The position numbers were made by a program, and so were the translations under genes. The notes under the pieces are model-generated. The model saw only the letters and a program-made list of their open reading frames with translations. It did not search any database and was not told the origin of the DNA. From Alphaproteobacteria bacterium (lineage in GTDB: Bacteria; Pseudomonadota; Alphaproteobacteria; RF32; CAG-239), in assembly GCA_020025875.1 (NCBI GenBank), contig JAHHRI010000025.1, positions 1 through 18,525 on the forward strand: DNA of 18,525 nt. Reading direction: 5' to 3'. Positions 13,145 through 18,525 of the stretch are shown one piece after another (within the stretch, counting starts at the first letter, position 1; every line of letters starts with the position of its first letter).

Positions 13145-13999
13145 ATGCGCCAGCAGACAATCGGACAACAGTTTGAGATTGAGGGGATCGGTCTTCATTC
13201 GGGGCTGCAATCGAAGTTGGTTTTCAAACCACTTGAAGAAAACGCCGGTATTGTCTTTCGGCGTTCGGATTTGCCGGATGCTCCCATGCTGCCCGCATTG
13301 TGGTCAAATGTGGTTGATACTCGCAACTGTACTTGTATCGGCGATGGCCGAGATCATGTTGTCGGGACTATTGAACACCTGATGAGCGCGCTTTATATGC
13401 GCGGTGTCGACAATGTGCTGATCGAAGTCAACAATCCCGAACTGCCGATTATGGACGGAAGCGCCGCCGCCTTTTACCGCGCTTTGCAGGAAATTCCGCT
13501 GCAAGAACAAGCGGTTGAACGAAAATATTTAAAAGTGGCAAAAGAAGTGTCTTTTGCCGATGACAAAGGCAATAAGGTCAGCCTCAACCCCTATGACAAG
13601 GGGCTGAAAATCCGTTTTGAAATCGACTTTCCGTCCAAAGTTGTCGGTCATCAGGTTTTTGCGGGCGAGATGACGCCGGAGCTTTTTGTCGCCGAAATTG
13701 CCTCTTGCCGCACTTTTTGCGAAAAAAGTCAGGTCGACTATTTGCAGTCGATCGGGCTGATAAAAGGCGGCAGCTTAGAAAACGCGGTGGTTCTGGACGG
13801 AGAAACGGTGCTTAATCCGGAAGGTCTGCGCCATGGAAACGAATGTGTTAACCACAAGGTTCTGGATGCCGTCGGCGACTTTTACACTTCCGGCTATCGG
13901 GTTTTGGGCGAACTGAATGCCTTTAAGACCGGTCATTTTCACAACAATCAATTGCTGAAGGTTTTGTTCGGCGATCAGTCAAATTATGAATTGGTGTAA
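13145..13999 (+). CDS. lpxC: UDP-3-O-acyl-N-acetylglucosamine deacetylase LpxC
   Basis: LpxC performs the first committed step of lipid A synthesis, a zinc-dependent deacetylation. The 284-residue protein has GIGLHSG (14-20), VGTIEHLMSAL (73-83) with Glu77 and Zn ligand His78, IMDGSA, GGSLENAVVLD, and VNHKVLDAVGDFY with Zn ligands His237 and Asp241; KTGHFHNN holds catalytic His264. I choose ATG 13145, behind GGAGAAGG (13135-13142), over earlier in-frame TTG 13127 and ATG 13130, which sit too near the rnpB end and lack a site. The gap to rnpB leaves no room for a separate promoter, so readthrough from rnpB or a promoter within it is likely. bamD begins 4 bp after its stop. Confidence 0.96.
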   Translation: MRQQTIGQQFEIEGIGLHSGLQSKLVFKPLEENAGIVFRRSDLPDAPMLPALWSNVVDTRNCTCIGDGRDHVVGTIEHLMSALYMRGVDNVLIEVNNPELPIMDGSAAAFYRALQEIPLQEQAVERKYLKVAKEVSFADDKGNKVSLNPYDKGLKIRFEIDFPSKVVGHQVFAGEMTPELFVAEIASCRTFCEKSQVDYLQSIGLIKGGSLENAVVLDGETVLNPEGLRHGNECVNHKVLDAVGDFYTSGYRVLGELNAFKTGHFHNNQLLKVLFGDQSNYELV

Positions 14000-14003
14000 G
14001 AAT

Positions 14004-14750
14004 ATGAAAAAATGCAGGTTACTATCTTTGTTATTGGCTTCCGTTCTTTTGTTCGGCTGTGCTGCCGATGAAGTAGACTTTGACAAAATGACGGCGGAGC
14101 AGCTGTATAATCAGGCGCATGACTATCTGAGCGAAACACGTTACAAAAAAGCGGCGGAAACTTTTGAAAAAGTGGAGTTGGAATATCCCTATTCCCGCTG
14201 GGCGACCGATGCCAAAATTATGGGTGCCTATGCCTATTACAAAAACGAAAGCTATGACGATGCGGTGATGGCGCTTGACCGTTTTATCCGCTTTCACCCT
14301 GGAAATCCGAATGTCGGTTATGCCTATTACCTGAAGGCCGTTTGCTACTATGATCAGATTTCTGATATTAACCGTGAGCAAGGCGAAGCGCTTCGGGCTT
14401 TAGAAGCTTTCAACCAACTGGTTGCCCGTTTCCCCGATGGCAAATACACCGCGGACGCAAAGCAAAAAACGCTGTTGGTGCGCGACAATTTGGCAGGTAA
14501 GGAAATGGAAGTCGGTCGCTATTATCTCAACCGCAAAAACTATCTTTCGGCGTTAAACCGTTTTTCCGTTGTGGTGAACAATTATGCAACCACCGGCTAT
14601 ATTGAGGAAGCCCTCTATCGGCAGACGGAAATTTATGCGCTGCTCGGAATGCCGTCGGAATCGAAGCACGCTTACGAAGTGTTGAACTACAACTATCCCA
14701 AAGGTCGCTGGACAGCAAAAGCGCAAAAGCTGGTTAAAGGCAAAAAGTAA
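14004..14750 (+). CDS. bamD: Outer membrane assembly lipoprotein BamD
   Basis: BamD is the essential lipoprotein of the BAM complex that inserts beta-barrel proteins into the outer membrane. The 248-residue product has a lipoprotein signal with the lipobox LFGC (lipidated Cys19), then TPR repeats: EQLYNQAHDYLSETRYKKAAETFEKVELEYPYSRWATDA, YDDAVMALDRFIRFHPGNPNVGYAYYLKAVCYYDQI (typical BamD), ALEAFNQLVARFPDGKYTADA, and VGRYYLNRKNYLSALNRF. I use ATG 14004 because it gives the expected signal peptide; an earlier ATG at 13986 overlaps lpxC and adds six residues. It lies between lpxC and recN, as in many alphaproteobacteria, 2 bp before recN. Confidence 0.95.
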   Translation: MKKCRLLSLLLASVLLFGCAADEVDFDKMTAEQLYNQAHDYLSETRYKKAAETFEKVELEYPYSRWATDAKIMGAYAYYKNESYDDAVMALDRFIRFHPGNPNVGYAYYLKAVCYYDQISDINREQGEALRALEAFNQLVARFPDGKYTADAKQKTLLVRDNLAGKEMEVGRYYLNRKNYLSALNRFSVVVNNYATTGYIEEALYRQTEIYALLGMPSESKHAYEVLNYNYPKGRWTAKAQKLVKGKK

Positions 14751-14752
14751 CC

Positions 14753-16417
14753 ATGCTTTGCTCTTTGTCCATCCGCAATGTGGTGCTGATTGATCAGCTG
14801 GATCTGGAATTTTCCACCGGATTCAGCGTGCTGACGGGAGAAACCGGTGCCGGCAAGTCGATTTTGCTCGATTCTCTCGGTCTGGTTCTGGGGAATCGGG
14901 CAGAAACTTCCCTGATCCGCCGCGGCGAAACCAAACTAAGCGTAACCGCCGTTTTCAGCCTGCCGTCTTGCCCACACCCGATTTACGAATTGGCGGAAGA
15001 ATATGCTCTTGAGCTGGACGAAGAACTGGTCATTAAACGCACCTTGGATGCCAACGGTAAAAGTAAAATTTTTATCAATGATCAACCCGTTTCCTTAAAA
15101 GTGTTAAAAGAATTTGGCCGTTGCTTGGTTGAAGTGCACGGTCAATTTGATAATCAAGGGTTGCTCAACCCTGTTTTTCATCGTGATATTTTAGACAGCT
15201 ACGGCAAATATCCCGAAACCTGCGCCATTGTGCGGGAAAAATATGCTTTATATCGACAAGCCGCGGAAGCCCGCCGAAATTTTGCCGAAAATCTGAATCA
15301 GGCTAAAATTGACGAGGAAAATCTCGTCTGTTGGGTTGACGAGTTGGAGAAACTGGCTCCCGTTGTCGGCGAAGAAAATGAGCTTTCCTCTCGTCGGACG
15401 GAACTGATGAATGCCGAAAAATTGCTGGAAAATCTGAATGTCGCCTATGGCAGCCTGACACAAGGAGCCGATGTGTTGTCTGCCATACGTCATGCCCAGA
15501 GCGCCATGGAACGCGCCAATCGGCTGATGGCAGGCAAGTATGATGCCATAACGGAAGTGTTGGAACAGACTTTGATCAATGCCGACGAGAGCATTCGCCA
15601 AATTGAGGAAGTGAGTTCGACGATTTACCTCAGTCAGAGCGAGATTGATACGATCGAACAGAGGCTGTATGCCCTGCGCGGGGCAGCGCGCAAACATCGG
15701 GTTGCCGTTGACGATTTGCCGACGGTGCTGGTCAATATGCGGCAGAAATTGGAAAAAATTGAGCTGGGCGAAGACGGGCTTGCCGAATGCCTGATGCAAG
15801 AAGAAAAATGTCGGTTGGCTTATGTTGCCGCCGCAGAGCAATTAAGCGAAAAAAGACGGCAGGCGGCCGCACGGTTGGACTGGAAAGTTATGGCGGAGTT
15901 GCCGTCGCTCAAAATGGAAAAGGCGCGGTTTGTCACTCAGGTTGAACGGTTGCCCGAAAGCTCTTGGAGCGAAAACGGCATTGACGCGGTCAGCTTCAGC
16001 GTTTCCACCAATCCCAATTCGCCGCAAGGACCGCTCAACAAAATTGCATCAGGCGGAGAGCTGGCGCGCTTTATGTTGGCCTTAAAGGTTAATTTGGCGG
16101 AAACCGGCGGCTGCCAAACCATGATTTTTGACGAAGTGGACGCCGGTGTCGGCGGCGCGACGGCGCAGGCCGTCGGGGAGCGGCTGGCACGGTTGGCGCA
16201 GGCGGTGCAGGTGTTGACCGTAACTCATTCTCCTCAGGTGGCAGCTTGCGGCACGCATCACTTCAAAGTGGAGAAAAAGACGGCAGAAAACGTTACCACC
16301 ACTTATGTTTACGAACTGGACAAGGCGGCAAGGTTTGAGGAAATTGCAAGGATGTTGGCAGGCGAACATATTACCGACGAGGCGCGGGCGGCAGCGCGGG
16401 TTTTGCTGACGGCATAA
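14753..16417 (+). CDS. recN: DNA repair ATPase RecN
   Basis: RecN is an SMC-like ATPase used in double-strand break repair. The 554-residue protein has the N-terminal SIRNVVLIDQLDLEF and Walker A GETGAGKS (29-36), VEVHGQFDNQ, a central coiled coil from about residue 150 to 370, the ABC signature ASGGELARF (432-440), Walker B MIFDEVDAGVGG (457-468) and VLTVTHSPQVAACG with the switch His. All nucleotide-binding motifs are intact. It begins 2 bp after bamD, so lpxC-bamD-recN form one operon. In related bacteria ligA usually follows; here a probable terminator and gltX come next. Confidence 0.95.
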   Translation: MLCSLSIRNVVLIDQLDLEFSTGFSVLTGETGAGKSILLDSLGLVLGNRAETSLIRRGETKLSVTAVFSLPSCPHPIYELAEEYALELDEELVIKRTLDANGKSKIFINDQPVSLKVLKEFGRCLVEVHGQFDNQGLLNPVFHRDILDSYGKYPETCAIVREKYALYRQAAEARRNFAENLNQAKIDEENLVCWVDELEKLAPVVGEENELSSRRTELMNAEKLLENLNVAYGSLTQGADVLSAIRHAQSAMERANRLMAGKYDAITEVLEQTLINADESIRQIEEVSSTIYLSQSEIDTIEQRLYALRGAARKHRVAVDDLPTVLVNMRQKLEKIELGEDGLAECLMQEEKCRLAYVAAAEQLSEKRRQAAARLDWKVMAELPSLKMEKARFVTQVERLPESSWSENGIDAVSFSVSTNPNSPQGPLNKIASGGELARFMLALKVNLAETGGCQTMIFDEVDAGVGGATAQAVGERLARLAQAVQVLTVTHSPQVAACGTHHFKVEKKTAENVTTTYVYELDKAARFEEIARMLAGEHITDEARAAARVLLTA

Positions 16418-16445
16418 ATCCGGCTTTCAACAAAGGGACAGAGGT

Positions 16446-16464
16446 GCCGTTTGGCGGCTTTTTT
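16446..16464 (+). terminator. Probable intrinsic terminator after recN
   Basis: GCCG (16446-16449) pairs with CGGC (16455-16458) around a 5-nt loop and is directly followed by six T (16459-16464). The stem is short but GC-rich and well placed, 28 bp after the recN stop. Confidence 0.55.
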
Positions 16465-16472
16465 CCATTGGT

Positions 16473-16538
16473 TGCCGACAGCTGCCGCAAGAAAGTCGGC
16501 AGAAAACGGAGAGTATAAGCAAGCCATAAAAAGGCTTG
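16473..16538 (+). repeat. Two small inverted repeats upstream of gltX
   Basis: TGCCGAC (16473-16479) and GTCGGCA (16495-16501) form a 7-bp stem; CAAGCC (16520-16525) and GGCTTG (16533-16538) form a 6-bp stem with a 7-nt loop. They may lie just upstream of the gltX promoter or in its leader; no role can be assigned. Confidence 0.35.
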
Positions 16539-16563
16539 TGAAAATTTCAAATTGCGTTATTTT
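16536..16563 (+). promoter_or_regulatory. Possible gltX promoter
   Basis: TTGTGA (16536-16541), a 16-bp spacer and TATTTT (16558-16563) give a start about 35 nt before gltX. The match is moderate. Confidence 0.35.
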
Positions 16564-16604
16564 AATAAACAAAGATTTGTCAAAATGATTTTAAAGAGGA
16601 AAAA

Positions 16605-18047
16605 ATGAAAACAAGAACCAGATTTGCGCCTTCGCCGACCGGCTATATGCATATCGGCAACCTGCGCACCGCCCTGTATGAATATCTGATCGCCAAGTCT
16701 GCCGACGGGGACTTTTTGCTCCGAATTGAAGATACCGATCAAAAACGCTATGTCGAAGGGGCAACGGACATCATTTATTCGACTTTAAAAACAGTCGGTA
16801 TGAATTGGGACGAAGGGCCGGATATCGGTGGCGCTTATGGACCGTATGTGCAGTCGGAAAGAAAGCCGATTTATGCCGAATATGCCCATAAGTTGGTTGA
16901 ACTCGGCGGTGCACACTACTGTTTCTGCGCCCCGAAAGAAGATGCCGATGATGACGAAACGGAAGAAAATGCCGTTCCTTCCAAGTTTCAGGATCCGTGC
17001 AAACGGCTCACATTGGAGGAGGCAAGAGCAAGAATAGCTGCCGGCGAACCTTATACCGTTCGTCAGACAATCAACAAAAAAGGCAAGTCTCATTTTCATG
17101 ATGAAGTTTACGGCGATATAGAAATTGATTACGACGATTTGGACGAAGGGGTGTTGCTCAAGACAGACGGTTTTCCCACCTATAATTTTGCCAATGTCAT
17201 CGATGACCATTTGATGGAAATTACCCACGTTGTGCGCGGTAACGAATATATTTCCTCCACCCCCAAATATAACCTGATTTATGAAACTTTCGGCTGGACA
17301 CCGCCGGTTTATGTTCATGTGCCGCAGGTTATGAAAGATGCTCAGCACAAACTTTCCAAAAGAAACGGCGACGCATCGTTTCAGGATTTGGTGGCTAAAG
17401 GCTATCTGCCGGCGGCAATCCTCAATTATATTGCATTGCTCGGATGGAATCCGGGGGACGACCGCGAGATTTTTTCGCTGGACGAGTTGGAAAAGGCGTT
17501 TAGCGTTGAGCGGCTGAACAAATCTCCCGCCATTTTTGACATTGTTAAACTGACTTGGATGAATGGCTGCTATATCCGTGAGTTGAGTGCGGAAAAATTT
17601 CATGAGCTGGCCATGCCGTGGTATGAAAAATGTTTAACCCGCTCGCTTAATCTTGAAATGTTGAGCAAGGTTTTGCAGCCGAGGGTGGAAACTCTGGCAG
17701 AGATTGCGGAACAGACCGGTTTTTTGGAAGCCGTATCGGACTACAATCTGGCATTATACGAAAACAAAAAGATGAAAACCGATGGCAAGGTGGCGGCAAC
17801 CGCGCTGAAACTGACGGCAGATCGGCTGCCGCAAATTGAGCAGTGGAACAACGAGAGCTTGTTTGAATGTTTGAAAGCTTTGGCTGCCGAAAACAGTTTG
17901 AAAAACGGGCAAATACTCTATCCGCTGCGGATTGCGTTGAGCGGCAGGGAAACAACCGCCGGCGGTGCGACGGAAATTGCCGCCGTGCTGGGACGGGAAG
18001 AAACATTGGCGCGGGTTGAAGCGGCATTGTCCAAATTGGGAGATTGA
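16605..18047 (+). CDS. gltX: Glutamate--tRNA ligase
   Basis: This class I aminoacyl-tRNA synthetase charges tRNA-Glu. The 480-residue protein has RFAPSPTGYMHIGNLRTALY (6-25, HIGH motif as HIGN), LRIEDTDQKR, YCFC at 105-108 with DPCKR at 130-134 (a zinc-site remnant), VVRGNEYISSTPKYNLIYE, and the KMSKS motif as KLSKR (249-253) in KLSKRNGDASFQDL. The C-terminal anticodon-binding domain is complete. ATG 16605 has AGAGGA at 16595-16600. The zinc site keeps Cys106, Cys108 and Cys132, but the fourth position has Arg134 where many enzymes have His or Cys. The segment after KLSKR resembles, from memory, clostridial-type enzymes. Discriminating or non-discriminating specificity cannot be told. A Nudix gene follows after 1 bp. 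Confidence 0.96.
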   Translation: MKTRTRFAPSPTGYMHIGNLRTALYEYLIAKSADGDFLLRIEDTDQKRYVEGATDIIYSTLKTVGMNWDEGPDIGGAYGPYVQSERKPIYAEYAHKLVELGGAHYCFCAPKEDADDDETEENAVPSKFQDPCKRLTLEEARARIAAGEPYTVRQTINKKGKSHFHDEVYGDIEIDYDDLDEGVLLKTDGFPTYNFANVIDDHLMEITHVVRGNEYISSTPKYNLIYETFGWTPPVYVHVPQVMKDAQHKLSKRNGDASFQDLVAKGYLPAAILNYIALLGWNPGDDREIFSLDELEKAFSVERLNKSPAIFDIVKLTWMNGCYIRELSAEKFHELAMPWYEKCLTRSLNLEMLSKVLQPRVETLAEIAEQTGFLEAVSDYNLALYENKKMKTDGKVAATALKLTADRLPQIEQWNNESLFECLKALAAENSLKNGQILYPLRIALSGRETTAGGATEIAAVLGREETLARVEAALSKLGD

Positions 18048-18048
18048 C

Positions 18049-18438
18049 GTGAAAGATGTTAGTGCCGGCATTATCGTCCGCAACGGTAAGGTTTTTATTG
18101 CTCAGCGACCGGAAGGCAAACCGCTGCCCAACGTATGGGAATTTCCCGGCGGCAAACTCGAAGCGGGAGAAACTTTGCCGCAATGCCTGAAACGGGAGCT
18201 GAAAGAAGAATTGTCCATTGAGGCGGAAATCGGCGATTTTATAATGAGTACGACATATGAGTATGCCAATGGAAAATTTCGGATCAATGTATATCGTGTG
18301 CATATTCCCGATTATGTCCAACCGAGGCTGAACGTTCATCAAAAGGCGGCATGGGTTACGCCGGCAGAAATGGATGATTATGAGTTTCCGCCTGCCGATA
18401 AGGATATTATCCGCCACTTAAAGACAGTCGGAGTTTAG
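18049..18438 (+). CDS. Nudix hydrolase, MutT-like
   Basis: The 129-residue protein has the length and shape of MutT, which cleaves 8-oxo-dGTP, but substrates of Nudix enzymes cannot be set from sequence alone. The Nudix box runs G35-x5-E41-x7-REL-K-EE-L-S-I57: Glu50, Glu53 and Glu54 for metal binding are present, while the usual Gly before the last hydrophobic residue is Ser56. AQRPEGKPLPNVWEFPGGKLEAG is typical of MutT, as is the closing WVTPAEMDDYEFPPADKDII. GTG 18049 is chosen because GGGAG (18038-18042) precedes it by 6 nt. It starts 1 nt after the gltX stop, so it is co-transcribed and coupled. mutT is plausible, not proven. Confidence 0.9.
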   Translation: MKDVSAGIIVRNGKVFIAQRPEGKPLPNVWEFPGGKLEAGETLPQCLKRELKEELSIEAEIGDFIMSTTYEYANGKFRINVYRVHIPDYVQPRLNVHQKAAWVTPAEMDDYEFPPADKDIIRHLKTVGV

Positions 18439-18459
18439 CTTGACAACGATGTTTTTTTT

Positions 18460-18494
18460 ATTAATAATCGGGTATTCACCCGATTATTAATTTT
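18460..18494 (+). terminator. Terminator after gltX-Nudix operon
   Basis: A perfect 14-bp stem, ATTAATAATCGGGT (18460-18473) with ACCCGATTATTAAT (18478-18491), closes on a 4-nt loop and runs into four T. Eight T precede it, so on the opposite strand the stem is followed by a stronger U-run; it may work in both directions. Confidence 0.75.
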
Positions 18495-18525
18495 AAAATT
18501 ATTAAAATGATGACACCAGTAGAAC

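Noticed and set aside
15248..15841. 197-codon minus-strand frame inside recN
   Set aside because: Antisense shadow of the RecN coiled-coil region.
16785..17603. 272-codon minus-strand frame inside gltX
   Set aside because: Antisense to highly conserved GltX motifs; no independent evidence.
17965..18048. Longer N-terminus for the Nudix protein
   Set aside because: The extension overlaps the end of gltX, does not resemble Nudix proteins, and GTG 18049 has a good ribosome site.

Overview
The window looks like chromosomal housekeeping DNA from a moderate-GC alphaproteobacterium. An Atp12-type F1-ATPase assembly chaperone, an alphaproteobacterial style MiaA (DASQVY motif) and the lpxC-bamD-recN order point that way. 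LpxC, the BamD lipoprotein and many signal peptides show a Gram-negative envelope. I recognise no phage, insertion sequence, CRISPR array, tRNA or rRNA. The taxonomic placement is an inference from gene content; no search was run.

Layout. (1) 1-1696, plus strand: the tail of a protein made of 33-bp/11-residue tandem repeats, a shortened Atp12 chaperone overlapping an acylphosphatase, and an unrecognised 202-residue helical protein. (2) 1723-3905, minus strand: an exported DUF3108 protein (TTG start) translationally coupled to a U32-family tRNA hydroxylase (TrhP/YegQ type). (3) 3980-6908, plus strand: ddl, miaA, mreB, covering peptidoglycan precursor synthesis, tRNA modification and cell shape; mreB is not followed by mreC/mreD. 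(4) 6909-7410: about 500 bp with no convincing gene, holding a perfect 11-bp inverted repeat and a 16-bp direct repeat. (5) 7411-8730: two divergent exported proteins of unknown function sharing a 45-bp intergenic region; one carries an HExxH (HEHQH) motif. (6) 8773-12305, minus strand: the start of the division/cell wall cluster, mraZ-rsmH-ftsL-ftsI, stopping after ftsI. Upstream of mraZ are three TGGGA boxes plus one degenerate TAGGA at exact 10-bp spacing, overlapping a probable promoter. (7) 12306-12720: a non-coding divergent region with long A/T inverted repeats, ending in a good promoter for rnpB. (8) 12721-18438, plus strand: RNase P RNA, then lpxC starting almost at its 3' end, bamD, recN, gltX and a Nudix hydrolase, closed by a 14-bp perfect stem-loop.

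The genes mostly serve envelope growth and division (ddl, mreB, ftsL, ftsI, rsmH, mraZ, lpxC, bamD) and RNA processing or modification (trhP, miaA, rsmH, rnpB, gltX). I see no obvious new multi-gene system. The best leads are the N-terminally lacking Atp12, the repeat protein, the HEHQH protein with its divergent neighbour, the unexplained region after mreB, the MraZ operator, and the rnpB-lpxC junction.
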